This document shows, piece by piece, positions 44,330 to 56,415 of a DNA stretch of 64,000 bases. Made by a program: the position numbers and the translations under genes. Location: positions 868,001 to 932,000 of the forward strand of contig JACCLO010000015.1 in NCBI GenBank assembly GCA_029448655.1, in the 5' to 3' direction. The notes under the pieces are model-generated. The model made no database searches. It saw only the letters and a list, made by a program, of their open reading frames with translations, and was not told where the DNA came from. Source of the DNA: Wolfiporia cocos. Its lineage: Eukaryota > Basidiomycota > Agaricomycetes > Polyporales > Phaeolaceae. Every line of letters starts with the position of its first letter. Positions within the stretch are counted from its first letter, which is position 1.

Positions 44330-46400
44330 TGCCAGCAAATGGTGTGATGCGTTCGAAGACATGGAAGACGTACGTTCGTGCGCACCCCTCCGCCCCCTGG
44401 CGTGCGGCCGTCCACGCGCGCGTCAGATCCCAGCCCGCGCTCAGCGAACGCAGTCCAGAGACCAAAGTAGTTCTCTCCACCAGTCAAGACCTGATCCGTG
44501 GAAATGATCGCGTCACGCTCGTCGAAGAACGACGGCTGATATGGCCGGAGCTTCACGCAGATGAGGACGAGCCTGTGATTGCGCCTTTCAGCGAGTGCAA
44601 ACCGGCGAAGATCGTAGAAAGGTGTACTGGACAATGAGCGGATTGCCATGCTTGGACATGAGCGGCTTGTGCTTGCCCGTGACGGTGTACTCCGCGCGGC
44701 AATTAAGGTCTCCCTCGGGCATGGTGCCGCCAGGTAGCGGCGCGGGCGGGGACAGCATGTCGACGAAACCGTGCTTTGCGATCAGGCACTGCGAGACAAC
44801 CCACAGCAACTCCGCCCAGACTTTACCGATCGCACGCACATCCCAATAGCCAGGCTTGTCCAGCGTCTTGTACGTAACGCCTCGTTCTGCAAGCCAATGT
44901 CGGACAAGTCAACGGAACGCGTGATATATGGATGTACCAGTGAGTACACGTAGTTCCGGATATCATTGGGGCGGCTCGCAGCCCAAGCACCCATCGCATA
45001 GTCCGAAACGTTCTTGTTGCTGCGAATGGTGGTGGCGAGGGAGCCTAACCACGCGTTAAGCGACCACTCTGTCCTTGACTCGGTGGAAGAGCTTACCTCC
45101 CCATCCCTCACCCATTCCGCTGGACTCACCCCAGCCAAGACAGCCAGAGTTCGCGGGTCCGCCGGTGAGACGCGTGCTCAGACCGTAGCTCAGCTCGTGA
45201 ATGACGATGCCAGCTTTGAGGTCACCGTCGCGGTACGGGTTTGCCGTGTTCCACAGGTACATCCTGCAGCGCCCGTCCTGACCGTCCGGTGGCGTCATCA
45301 AGTTGGCCGATGCCAGTCCGTCAGTCTTACATGATCCCACACACCCTCATGAACCATACGCCGCTCACCATTGTTGTACCCGCAACCTTGCTGTGCGTTC
45401 GTAATGACAGCATCGTTCTCCTCACCGCCACGGCCGAAGTTGTGCTGCTGGAAGTTGTCCGAGACCTCATCGAGACCGTATCGGTAGTACAGATCATGCG
45501 CAAGGTTGCTCGTGTAGAACAGCTGTGTAACAGTTGCGTTGACGTACTTCTTGACCTCGGAGAGTGCGTCTATGCGGTCCGTCTCCTTCGGCTCGCAAGT
45601 GAAATCGAACGCCATGTCGGGGCCCGCATCCGGCCGGAAGTTGTCGTTGCGCCCATCCCAGTTCTCGCGTGCGAATACGTTGTTTCCCCACGTCGTCGTG
45701 GTGTTGCGGAACATCTCACCGTGCAGCCCACTCTTCATCTTCGCACGTAGCGACTGCGGATGGTTCGCATACGGCAGCAAGTGCCAGCCAACGGGGCTCG
45801 TAAGCGCGTCGAAATTCTCCTCGTGCTCGGAGCGGTTCCCGACGGACGGATTGGACACGCCTCAGCCGAAGACGTTGTAGACACCCATGTTATATTTGAG
45901 AACGGGAGTATAGGCGCGACCGGCATCGGCGAGTCGGATGGCCAGTCAAGGACGGAGATGATATGGTGTGGCAGTGCCGCGGAGACCGCAGCCTCGTACC
46001 AGACATCCTGCATCTCGACCTCGAACTGGTGCCGCACATGAGTGATGACAGAACATTCCCAGCGAACAATCGCTCACCTTCCAGACAAGCTCAAACGCAA
46101 TTGAGTCTCCGTCCGGGACCTGGACAAAGGAAGGCAGCCTTGGCCTTGACCGCCTCTGCGGCGTTGTCGACGACAGCCGAAATCGAGCGATGACTGCGAA
46201 CGAAGTGAGTCTCAGAGGAGAACTTGACCTTGTCGAGGTGCGCCTCCGGGATCTCCATCATGCTGCTCGTAGTGACCCTGGCTGTCGGCGGGCGCGGCGG
46301 CAATCCCGTAGGAGCCGCTCGGCCTGCTGGGCGAGACGGACTAGGTGGGGGAACGTGAGTCGATCCGTGCATCTGGCGCGAACGTGCTGACGCGTCGCGG
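44330..46400 (-). pseudogene. M36 fungalysin metalloprotease, pseudogene
   Basis: Pieces in family order down the minus strand: a propeptide end (VDNAAEAVKAKAAFL), [131 protein letters not shown] and GMGEGWG. Further on, in other frames, come [17 protein letters not shown] and DAIISTDQVLTGGEN, then FAERGLGSDARVDGR. M36 enzymes are secreted zinc proteases made with an N-terminal propeptide. The zinc motif HEYTH reads HELSY here, so the second His ligand is lost, and several frameshifts break the frame. Inactive relic. Confidence 0.9.
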
Positions 46401-46829
46401 CCCAGCGTCGGCGGAGCTGCCCTCGCACACCGCGGGCCTTGGTGCGAATCCGTACCGCCCGGACTTGCGGCCGCCTCCTCAACAGGTGTTCGACCTCGAC
46501 CTCAACGTCCAGCCCTGGTGACCGTAGCATATCCGTGGTATCACGTCCGGAGAATGTGCAAGTAGTAATGGAACGCGTTGCCCAGCGCGCGCACCTCGCG
46601 CGTCGTGCCGGGCCGCGTCAGGTACCGCCTGCGAAAGTGTGACTGCTCAGAGATTAGGTAGATGGACACACCGCCGGGCTTGTGCAGGACCCTGCATGCA
46701 GAATGCTTGAGCGAGCAGCATAACGGACATTTGTCGCGGCGGCTCACCGGAGGACCTCGTCTAGCTCTCGGTTACCATTCTCGATCACCTCGGCAGGGGG
46801 GGTCCTGGGATGCGGGCAGCGAAGGGATG

Positions 46830-47345
46830 GAGAGCGGAGGGACGGAGAGCAGAGCGACGGAGAGCAGAGCGACGGACAGCGGAGCGACGGACGTGAAGCG
46901 ACGGAGGCGAAGCGACGGAGGCGAAGGGACAGGCAGCGGAGCAACGGAGGCAAAGGGACAGGCAGCGGAGCAACGGAGGCAAAGGGACAGGCAGCGGAGC
47001 AACGGAGGCAACGGGACAGGCAGCGGAACAACGGAGGCAAAGGGACAGGCAGCAGAGCAACAGGGGCAAAGGGACAGGCAGCGGAGCAACGGAGGCAAAG
47101 GGACAGGCAGCGGAGCAACGGAGGCAAAGGGACAGGCAGCGGAGCAACGGAGGCAACGGGACAGGCAGCGGAACAACGGAGGCAAAGGGACAGGCAGCAG
47201 AGCAACAGGGGCAAAGGGACAGGCAGCGGAGCAACGGAGGCAAAGGGACAGGCAGCGGAGCAACGGAGGCAAAGGGACAGGCAGCGGAGCAACAGAGGCA
47301 AAGGGACAGGCAACAGAGCAACAGAGGCAAAGGCAGGCAGCGGAG
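46830..47345. repeat. 29-bp minisatellite with 145-bp higher-order unit
   Basis: About 14 tandem 29-bp units of the type AGGGACAGGCAGCGGAGCAA plus 9 bases span roughly 46920-47340, preceded by shorter AGAGCGACGGAG-type repeats. Variant units recur in the same order 145 bp apart (5 x 29; for example near 47008 and 47153), showing block duplication. Because 29 is not a multiple of 3, long ORFs appear on both strands; none is a gene. Confidence 0.93.
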
Positions 47346-47789
47346 CGACACGATGGGACGGACAGCTGACCTTCCCACGTCCAGCGCCTGCGCTGTGCCC
47401 TAGCTAGGGGATATGCAAACCCTGCTTTAATGAGCGCGATGGACGAATCCCTCCGCCTCACACGTCCACTGCAAAGCCTCTCGCCACCCTTCCTCTGCCG
47501 AGCCCGAGGCGGTGCCTTCTCGTCTCCCGACGCTGGCACATCATAGCGCTCCGGAAACAGTGAAACGCATCTCGCTCCCGACTCCAGCGGACATATTCCG
47601 TCCATCTCCGTGATCTCGCTTGGCTGGTCCGTCCATTTCGATCGCGAGAGAGAGCGTGCAGACTCGTATCATCTATCGTCGCATAACCTTCATGGCGACT
47701 CGCCGCGGGCCCGCGCCATCCTACGGAATCTAGACGACGCACAAGACAGCGCAGAACCCGTAGCGTCAACGAGCGAGCAGAGCATAACA
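47346..47789. other. No gene assigned
   Basis: Open but featureless frames between the minisatellite and the chitin synthase relic; could hold the 5' end of that relic. Confidence 0.4.
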
Positions 47790-50004
47790 CGATGTACCCT
47801 GGCCGACGGACCACACCCTCCTCCATATGCGCAATACCAGCAGGTCCAAGCGCTAGCCCCAGTCGGTTATCACATCGGCAGTCGCGGATCGCTGTGCGCA
47901 ATCCGTCTCTCCCTCCCTTGTTCGAGGCTACCGGCGAGAGCAGTGCTGGGGATAGAGGCTCGCTCTCTACCTTCAGTTCTACCACCGCTCTGCCAGTACG
48001 TATTTCGGGACGGACCAGTATCACAGGAACCCGAAGGACTACCTGCCGAAGGTGACCTCAACGTCCATTGCCCACCATCAACTCTGGTGAGCCGCTCGAC
48101 TGGGAGAAGCGGCAATCAACCTATAGTGAAGACGGTGACCCATTTGTGGACTACGAGACTCCGGTGCCGCGTTTGGGCGGGGACCAGTATCAAGCAGCAC
48201 CTGGTCTTGCGTACGAGAATGCGCGGAACAGCCGACACTCCTTGTCCACCTCTGGACACAGCACCTCGACTCTTGCGCCAAGCCACACAGGCTGTCACAG
48301 CACCGGTCCGCATTCCATCCCACCGTCCGTTTGCACAACGCACACCGGCTACAGCCACTCCCGCTCCGACGCCTCGTCGTCGTATGGCACGCCGTACAGC
48401 CCCGTCGACCACATCGCTATCACACCGAGGCGTACCCATCCGCCGTGCCCTCTCACGCAGCGTCTCAAGCTCCATGCTCACGCCCACGCCAGATGACGAG
48501 TATCACACCACTGGCACAGGGGACATGTACGGCGCCACGGCGCAACGACTGCAGGGAGCATCCCCAGACCCGACTACCGGGCGCAAATGGCGGTGACGGG
48601 TACTTGCACCCGCATGCCGACCCAGAGAAGTCGCTGGCCTCCAACGCGTCCTCGCCATACCCCGAGCCGCCAGAGACACCCGCACGGCGGCACTTTGGCC
48701 CCGCCCCTCCGCGGCGCATTCTGCACCGACACAAGACGAAGAAGCGCGTGAGGCTGCGCAAGGGAAACCTCGTCGTCGGCCTGTCCGTGCCGCCCGAGCT
48801 AGCCTTGCCGAGGCGCGGCGAGGAGGAGATGCTCACGACGCGGTACACCGCGGTGACGTGCGATCCGGACGGGTTCGAGGAGGACGGGTTCGATCTACCG
48901 CAGATCGAGCATGAGCGGTCGACGGAGAGCATGCGTCTGTTCGTCGCGTCTGTGGACTGTGGTAGGAAGCGTATTGATGTGCATTGGTAGGAAGATGAGG
49001 TGCTGTTTTGCCGGACGCTGTACGGCGTCATGCAGAACATCTCACATCTGTGCATGCGGAAAAAACTCACGGATGTGGGGCCCGGATGCGTGGAAGAAGG
49101 CGACCATACATTTCCATCGTTCCACAGGATGACTTTCATAGGCGTCGGCGCGCAGGTGGTCGTTTGCGTCGTCGCTGATGGGCACAAGAAGATTCGCCCA
49201 CGCGTTCTGGACCGTTTGACACTGCTCGGTCTGTACCGACCGGGAGACCATATGAAGGACGTGGTAAATAACAAGCCCGTCACGGCGCATCTGTTCGAAC
49301 ATACTACATACTGCGACCTTCGGGCTCGACCCCAACCTCCACTTCCGCTATCCTGACAAGGGCGTTGTGCCGACGCAGATATTGTTCTGCATGAAGGAGA
49401 AGAAGATCAACAGTCATCGATGGTTCTTCCATGCATTTGGGAAGCGCCTGCAGGTACTGCGCTCTCACTCTTCTTTGGTAACGTCGGACTCACCGCAACA
49501 TCGACCGAACGTGTGTGTTCTGCTTGATGTTGGGACAAGGCCGGATCGGAAGAGTATACATCGTCTTTGAAAGACGTTCGACCTCAACTCGAACGTCGCC
49601 GGTGCATGTGGGCATGTGGCGAGATCTCCGCCTACAAAGACAAACACTGGCCATCACGTTGGTCTCTGCGCAATACAAGATCGCAAACATCCTAGACGAG
49701 CCGACGGAGTCGCTCTTCGGGTACATCAGCGTACTGGTATGTGTTGTATTGCTGCTGTCACAACAAGCTGATTGCTACAACGTTAACAGCCGGGAGCTTT
49801 CTCTGCGTATCGGTGAGTTATATCACAATGACAACCTCTGTGATGGGGTCTATATGGTTATTAAGGTATATCGCGTTGCAGAATGACAAGCAAGGCTGTG
49901 ATCCCTGGCTTCGTATTCCAAGGGCGAGGTTCTGCATGGCCGGGAGCGACGAAGCAATCCCGTACGTCGACTCTGCACTGGATCCTGTCGTAGCCAACTG
50001 GTAA
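47790..50004 (+). pseudogene. Chitin synthase (family 2, class I-III type), truncated pseudogene
   Basis: A disordered Ser/Thr/Pro-rich N-terminus (about 47800-48600) precedes PEPPETPARRHFGPAPPRRI, KTKKRVRLRKGNLVVGLSVP (the CHS N-terminal domain), TRYTAVTCDPDGFEEDGF, a stop at 48988, then [109 protein letters not shown] and RYIALQND in shifting frames. Chitin synthases polymerise UDP-GlcNAc at the plasma membrane. The catalytic EDR and QRRRW blocks and the transmembrane C-terminus are degenerate or absent, so this is a dead, 3'-truncated copy. Confidence 0.9.
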
Positions 50005-50747
50005 GATCTATATACCGACCCCATGATCTCATGGTTCGAGCACGAGACATCCACTGGGCTGTACCCCGCCTGGGCACGGGAACGTTTGAGCACGAGACTC
50101 CATGACAAGGGTGCGGAGTCGTCTAATGTGCAGCAAAGTTGTAATTACAGAGCAGAAAACAGGGAAGAGGGACTGGAGTGACCTGTCTCTCCGGACACGA
50201 TACATATGGAAGGCAAATTGGTCACTAAGTAGTACGACAAGTGTATCAGCATTTAACACTGAGCTCGCGCGAGATCTACCAAAGCCAAAGCGCAGAACTC
50301 GGTAACATGCAACGGGACTGGCTTGACATTGGTGTACAGGGCTTGGATGTCATGCATCATGTACCACATGTAATATCGTACGTCGCTGCCTTTTAGTGCA
50401 GCATGACAACGCAACGGTTCGTGTGCGCTGCCATACAGTACATGCTGTGGCCAAATCATCCGACAGTACGCGGTACACCTGATTTGCGTGTAAGCAATCA
50501 CAATACATTGAGATGTGCATTTATACAAGAGTGATACATGTACATGCTACTAGGCTGTATGTAAGCATATTCGACGTGAGCATATTGATAGCATATCTAC
50601 AAGTCTAAGTCAGTCGAAAGTACAAAGTCCATCATCCATCCATATCACAATATCGATAGCGTTAACCTGTGAGTAGCGTCCCGTCATGAAGCAGCCCCCG
50701 TGAGCGTCCGGTGAACCCGGGACATTGCAGCGTGACCGCCGATACAA
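50005..50747. other. No gene seen
   Basis: A short direct repeat of GAGCACGAGAC (about 50037 and 50089) is the only structure. Likely the 3' flank of the FunK1 gene. Confidence 0.45.
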
Positions 50748-53700
50748 TCACCCCCTCCGCGCTCGTTTGGCTTTGCGTTCATACGTCTCTCGAGGAGGCA
50801 AGAGTTCGCTCCAGTTCTTGGCCCGACGCCTCTTGCGCGGCGGCTGCACGCTATGCGACCCTGCAGCAGTACTTCCTGAGTCTGTCGTAGGCGGGCCTGC
50901 AGCGGCGCTAGAAGATTCTGCGCCAACATCGGTCTGTTGTACAGCCGACCGCGTTTGGCTGGGCTGCTTCCTCTTGGTCCCGCGACCGCTGGCCTGGCTG
51001 CGAGTAGACTTCGCCTTGCCACCTCGTCCCGTGCTGCGCTTGGGGCGAGTCGGAGTCGACTCTGCATCTTGGGGCTCGCTTGGCGAAGATGGAGCGTTAC
51101 CTGCACCAGTGGGAAGGGCGGGTCCGGCTGCCTGCTTCCTGAGATGGCTGGATGTCCCAATAATGCCCGCACCCGCACCCCTCTTGATATCCATCCCTCC
51201 GTCCGTCTCTGAATAGGGTGGCTTGAATGGAATCGCCGCATCGTCCTCCGGCCATCCTTCCATCCCGAGCGCTTCATCAAACACTTTGAGCATTGCATCG
51301 TACGTCAATGGTACCGGTGTTTGTGCGCTATCCTCGACCATTTCGCCCTCCAAAGCATAAGCTTTAAAGACCATGGACCGCAGCCTTTTGAGTAAATAGC
51401 TAAGAGGAGCATTGTCCTTGACGGTGAATATTTTCTTGAGGATCATGTACTCTTTTCTTTCTCTGGCATCCTGTGGAGTGATTGCGCCGAACACCTTTGA
51501 GAACGCGCCTTTACCTTCCTTATGGTCATGCTTTGTGTGACGAAGCACGACCCAGACTAAGAGCCAAAAGAACAACTCGAGGTCGTGGTGCGCTTGATGG
51601 GGGACATCGTTCTCTGGGTCCGCATCTATGAGTTCCATGGCCATGAACTCAACCGTGCCCTGAGATATTTGGTAGATTGAGCAAAGAACGGCTGGGTGTA
51701 TCGTACATGACTCACCGTTCTCTCCTTAAGCTCGTTCTCAAGTTCCCTAAATCTCTTCCGCTCATCCGCAGAGAGCGGAGTCCCCCGGAGCGACTTCCCC
51801 TGGAATGGTGTCCCCTTACTACCCTTCCATCTAAACTTCGACGAGTCAACTGGAGAACCGTAGTCAAGGTCGTCAATGAAACCACAGAACTCTACCACCC
51901 CATTGCGCACTAGCATAACATTGCCGAAACTGACGTCTCGATGGAGAACACCGGACAAATACGCGAGCAGATGACCTGGAAGCGTATCCAACGGTCAGCA
52001 ACAAATTCGACTACCCGAGCAAGAGGACATGCCTATGATTGCGTCGCGAATCGCTCGGACGAACTGTTTCGTTGAAGTGAACTTGCTTAGAGGCTCTCCG
52101 ACAATGTCGAGAACAATTTGCATGTGGCTTCGCTCATTCTGCGGTCCATTCTTGGGATCCTTGGCCGTTGCAGATACAGTGACGTGGAAACTGAACGTCT
52201 CCCCCAGATCCTCACCGTACAACATCTTAGCTAAACCATAGCGGGGGACATTGTGCTTCTCGAGGTAGGCATTGATCTTGTCGTAGTGGACGACTTCATT
52301 GATGCGTTCGGTCTGGCGATATTGCTCCTTAATAATGACGCGTTTAACTTGGAAAACACCGAGTAGATCGTCGCGCGCAGAGCTCGAGCTGTCTTCGGGC
52401 CGATCCGCGCTAGAGTCGTCCGCACGCGTCCGCTCGGCCGACAGATCCGTCGCGCCAGAATCCTCGACAGCCATGGAAGAGCTGTCGGCGTCATCTCCGC
52501 GTGCTTGCCCGTGCGGTGTGAGGCTCCACGTATCGTTTTTTGCAGGCGCTTTCCCCTTGCGCCGCGATGAGGGAGGAGTACTGTCAGCTTCTCCCTGTGT
52601 CAGGCGCCGATCCTCAGGCGGCGGACGCCGGTAGATCAGCAGCGCCTCCCCAACCCGAGTCGCCCGAGAAAACAGCCACGGACTGAAGTGGATGGGACGA
52701 AGGGTTAAGAAATCCAGAGCCGCTAACGGCAACGTGAGTATACGATTCCAATACAAGTCTTCGTCAATCAATCCGGGGATCCCTAGACCTTTGACGAAAC
52801 TCTCCGAAACCGCGAAAGAAAAGTCGTCCTGGCCGTTCAGGACGACCTGATCGGAATAAGAGGGGCGGAGGAGTCGATAGAAAAATCTCGATATGAACTC
52901 ATGTTCGTCGATGTAATCGAAGCGGCGCGACACGACGGCAGAGGCATGATCGAAGCGATAAATACGAGCCAAGCTGCCCATGTCGTGGAGGACGTAAGCA
53001 TACTGGGCACTATGAGCAGAGAGGAGGTTGAGAGCACTTTCTGCGATTTGAACCAAATCCGCATTGGCTCGCTGGCTTTCGCTATCCATTGGATCAAGGT
53101 GGTTGGCTCCTTTGACCTCCACCACGAGTCCGACCTGCGCCCAAGGTACTTCCTCGTCCACAGGCGCGCCAGGCAGCACACCGATGATATCGGGAAACGT
53201 TTTGCTCATTGCCGGAGCCAGCTCTTTATATGGATTTGGAATCGACTTCTTATCTCTCCTGAGGAAAGTAAGTCCGTCGCCCTCACCGCAAATGTCCATC
53301 ATTAGCACGTTGAATGCGCGCACCTATGTTGCTCAGTATGTAAGTATATGACAGCACGACACCCTTAGCACCGAATGCTCACTAATGGATCGTATATCTC
53401 CTTCTCTTCTTTGAGGTCAAGCCCTCGAAGTTCTTTGAAGGGATTTTCGATCCCGAACTGCGGATAGTCCGACGTATCACAGGGTACGAATCGTTCGAGA
53501 AACTCGTCCAACGGCACGTCCACCACCCCCACCTTGTCGTATAGCTCGGATAGCCATGCCTTGAGGCGTTCTACTTGAGGTTAATTACCCAGCGGGTTTG
53601 CGTAGATGCAAGCGCTGAGGATCACGTGGATTTCACATGCACACTGACGCGTCGGCCAGCGGCGGGCGTCTCTGCGTGCTCCTTCGACGAAAGTTGAAGG

Positions 53701-55020
53701 CCACGGCACTGTGGAAGCTTATCGAGGCAAGATAGACAGACTATATAGTGAATTGCTTGTATCGCTCATTGATATCTGTATTCAAGATGTAGGAAACTCT
53801 GTTAAATACAGTACTTGTAGCCAATAACATTTGTGGCTAGGGGTTGTTGGCGAGTAGTTGAGTTCGTGATGGGCATTGAACGACGCTGTTCGTGGCGACG
53901 GATATCACTTTCCCAGCGGATAAGTGGTTTCATTATATGTGCTGCATTCTTGAACCACCGTGGCTCCGCGCGATCTTGTTGGTCCTCAAGGATGCGCAAT
54001 GATCACCGTAGAACTGCAATTAAGTGGTCTACGTCGATTTCATCTTCATCGTCAAGCTGAAAATTTTGAAATCTTAGTATAGAGTAGTGTGATCAAGTAG
54101 GATGCTTACTGCGAAGCCCCCGTTACCTCCTGCACGTGTTCGCATCAGACCATCTCTTCCTGTTGGCGGAGGCCTTGACGGCGAAGACAGAATCTGCAAA
54201 AATTCTAAGTCAACAACGACATCAGCATTCAAATGGAAATACCAACACTGGCTGTAGGTTCTGCATCTGATTCTGTACTGCATACCATAGTTAACAATGG
54301 CACAGTGCTTGCCTGAGGCATGCGAGCATGCCAGGCATATGGTGCCGGCTCCTCGGGTGGCAGAGCAACAATCCCCTCAATTGGAACGGTGTAAAATGGA
54401 GGAATATGAAATCTAACAGCAGAAGCCCACCAATGAGCAGGCAGAGGCCCGGTGTTTTGTACGAGATGTTTGCACAGGAGGTATGAGTGATATTTCTGGG
54501 CCCCACAGTCACATGTCCACCGTGAAACATCTGTAACATACACACCGTTGATGGGAACTGTTAGCAGACGTTCCCAGGAACGCTTGAATGCTTCCTGTGA
54601 ATGTGTGAGGCCCTGTGATCGACCCGCATGCTGAGGAATGATAAGCCGGGCGAGTGTTAAGCGATAGGGAGGTAGTGCCTTAGTTATGACTGCGTAGACA
54701 GCAAGATCGACCGGAGGGTCGGCCAAAGACTTCAATGTCGAAGGGGCGCATAGAGACGCCCGCCGCTGGCCCGACGCGTCGGTATCCACGTGAAATCCAC
54801 GTGATCCTCAGCGCTTGCATCTACGCAAACCCGCTGGGTAATTAACCTCAAGTAGGCGTTCTGGATTGTCCTTGTTGCGCTGTTCTAATCTCCAGGGGTA
54901 CTGTATGGCCTTTATCCTATATGGAGTAGTTGTAGTTGTGCCGAGGACTGGATCGAAGCCCATCGAGGATATGGAGGGTTTCGGAAAGAGGGGGTTAGGG
55001 CGATCCAAACCGCCAAGGAC
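50748..55020 (-). CDS. FunK1-type fungal protein kinase, interrupted by a MULE
   Basis: Minus-strand exons: 55020-54863 joined across the MULE to 53572-53383, then 53323-52033, 51975-51717 or -51716, and 51659-50748 (stop). The N-terminal FunK1 region shows VGLVVEVKGANHLDP, FDHASAVVSRRFDY and KGLGIPGLIDEDLYWN. The kinase core has the catalytic loop LHRDVSFGNVML, a DFG-like GFIDDLDYG, and GTVEFMAMELID with HHDLELFFWLLVW. The C-terminal tail is disordered and basic (QPPRKRRRAKNW). Removing the MULE and one 9-bp duplication rejoins NPERLKAWLSELYDKV in frame, so the reading frame was open when hit. One intron (52032-51976) has a GC-AG boundary. The first exon shown starts at a 3' splice site; a 5' exon before 55165 is not resolved. 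Confidence 0.85.
53573..54853 (-). mobile_element. Mutator-like element (MULE), 9-bp target duplication, about 130-bp TIRs
   Basis: AGGCGTTCT flanks both ends (53564-53572 and 54854-54862). The TIRs start ACTTGAGGTTAATTACCC and stay alignable for about 130 bp (53573-53705; inverted at about 54725-54853) with few mismatches. The only coding remnant is the SWIM-containing end of the transposase, so the element is internally deleted and non-autonomous. Long TIRs plus a 9-bp duplication are diagnostic of MULEs. Confidence 0.96.
54229..54789 (-). pseudogene. MULE transposase C-terminal remnant with SWIM zinc finger
   Basis: The frame contains AFKRSWERLLTVPINGVYV followed by WTCDCGAQKYHSYLLCKHLV, a CxC...CxH SWIM finger, then ALPAHW-like LPAHWWASAVRF and PPFYTVP. 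MULE transposases end with such a SWIM zinc finger used in DNA binding. The DDE catalytic core is missing. The first ~30 residues come from the TIR. Confidence 0.85.
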
Positions 55021-55182
55021 CTGTTCTTAAGCAATTAGCGCCGGCGGTGTTTCAAAAGTGACCGATCAACAGACCACAATGCACGCCGCAAATGGTGTGC
55101 AAATCGGCAGAAGAGTGGTCATTAGCAAAGAGCAACTTACCTTCAATCGTATTTTGTTTCTCTCCCACCCGAGGGCGCACAG

Positions 55183-56382
55183 TTGCTACCAGAGAGGAGG
55201 GTGCGCCACATTGTGCGCTTCAGGAACCACCACCATCAACTTAGACGCCCATCTACCATGCCACCCTCATCGCACTGTCCCCAACACCGTCCAACTTTCT
55301 CTCCTAATTCTGTCCTTTCTATGCGTCCCCAGGACACCACCGAAGCCACTTTTGCCTTTACTCTTTTGTTTAACCAAGCTCAGAGCATTTTCCATGCTCA
55401 CAAGAGCCATGCTTCCACCCATTCATTGCCTCTCTGGCACTCCCACATTTCTTACCTTGTTGACACCATCACCACAGGAGCTGACCTCCTTGCTGCCAAC
55501 CCATCCGCAATTGTTTGTGTCCGTCAGGATGCGAATTGTCTTTGCCAACACCTCGACCGCCTTTTGGCCTCACCCCAACCTCATGGTACGGTGCCTATGG
55601 CACCCCCATCTTTCCCACCTAAACCCTTTGCCCAACCCATGTCTCACACGAAACCCTCACACATCCCACACGTCAAACCTCGTGTGACACCACCTCTGCG
55701 ACACCTTCTACCGCCAAAACCGGTTTTCACTACCGTGAACCCATCCACACCTCAACCGGTCACACCCAATCCGCTGTCTCCTCACGCTGAGGAAGACCAT
55801 GATTCACGCTGTGGAATGATCCCTCCCACACCTCGACCAGTTACACCTACGACACATTCTCCCCAACCTGATGTGGACCACGACTCACACTGGGAAACGG
55901 TCCCTCCCACTCTCATTGAAGATATATACCGCAGTCTTACCAGACCCACTGCTAGTCACATTTTGTCCAAGAATCCAGATCTCGGATCACTTTCACCTTA
56001 CAACAAGCAACTCCTTGACAGGCTGGCCTTCATCCAACAGGAACAGACCACCTGGGAGTGGTGCACCGTCGATCGATCTGGTAAACACTCACCACACCCA
56101 CCGTCCCGACCTGCTTTGGCACCACTGACCCCTCGCAACCCTACCCCGACGGTTGCTACACTGCCAAAGGTACCCACACCACATCCCACTACGCCCGTCC
56201 CTCCGACCGTACCATCTCTGACAGTGCCACCTTCACCTGTCACTTCACCTCGTCCCACCACACCTGTTCCCCCTGTGGCACCCACCCCGGTGAAGACGCC
56301 TCCGCATGTCCCCTCACCTCAAGCTGCTCCACCTCCGCCGCCAGTCACCACCGCTCCGGAATCAACCACAATTTTACCATGA
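55183..56382 (+). CDS. Proline/threonine-rich ORF of the retroelement (ORF1-like)
   Basis: About 400 residues if the first ATG is used; the folded part probably begins at MRPQDTTEATFAFTLLFNQA (55321). Segments: helical QAQSIFHAHKSHA, LVDTITTGADLLAANPSAIV, DANCLCQHLDRLLASP, a long Pro/Thr/His linker containing two similar copies of (P/R)PVTPT..PHEDHDS(H/R), another helical patch (LLDRLAFIQQEQTTWEW), then a PxxP-rich tail. The layout resembles nucleic-acid-binding ORF1/gag-like proteins of retroelements, but I recognise no family. Confidence 0.55.
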   Translation: MLPERRVRHIVRFRNHHHQLRRPSTMPPSSHCPQHRPTFSPNSVLSMRPQDTTEATFAFTLLFNQAQSIFHAHKSHASTHSLPLWHSHISYLVDTITTGADLLAANPSAIVCVRQDANCLCQHLDRLLASPQPHGTVPMAPPSFPPKPFAQPMSHTKPSHIPHVKPRVTPPLRHLLPPKPVFTTVNPSTPQPVTPNPLSPHAEEDHDSRCGMIPPTPRPVTPTTHSPQPDVDHDSHWETVPPTLIEDIYRSLTRPTASHILSKNPDLGSLSPYNKQLLDRLAFIQQEQTTWEWCTVDRSGKHSPHPPSRPALAPLTPRNPTPTVATLPKVPTPHPTTPVPPTVPSLTVPPSPVTSPRPTTPVPPVAPTPVKTPPHVPSPQAAPPPPPVTTAPESTTILP

Positions 56383-56415
56383 CCGAAACAATTCTTCCCA
56401 CATACGGGGAGATAT

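Noticed and set aside
44203..44849. Plus-strand ORFs of 84-144 codons
   Set aside because: Antisense to the M36 relic, whose minus-strand motifs are unmistakable.
46744..47605. Several long ORFs (up to 277 codons) on both strands
   Set aside because: They are produced by the 29-bp minisatellite, whose period leaves no stop in several frames; no domain or splice signal.
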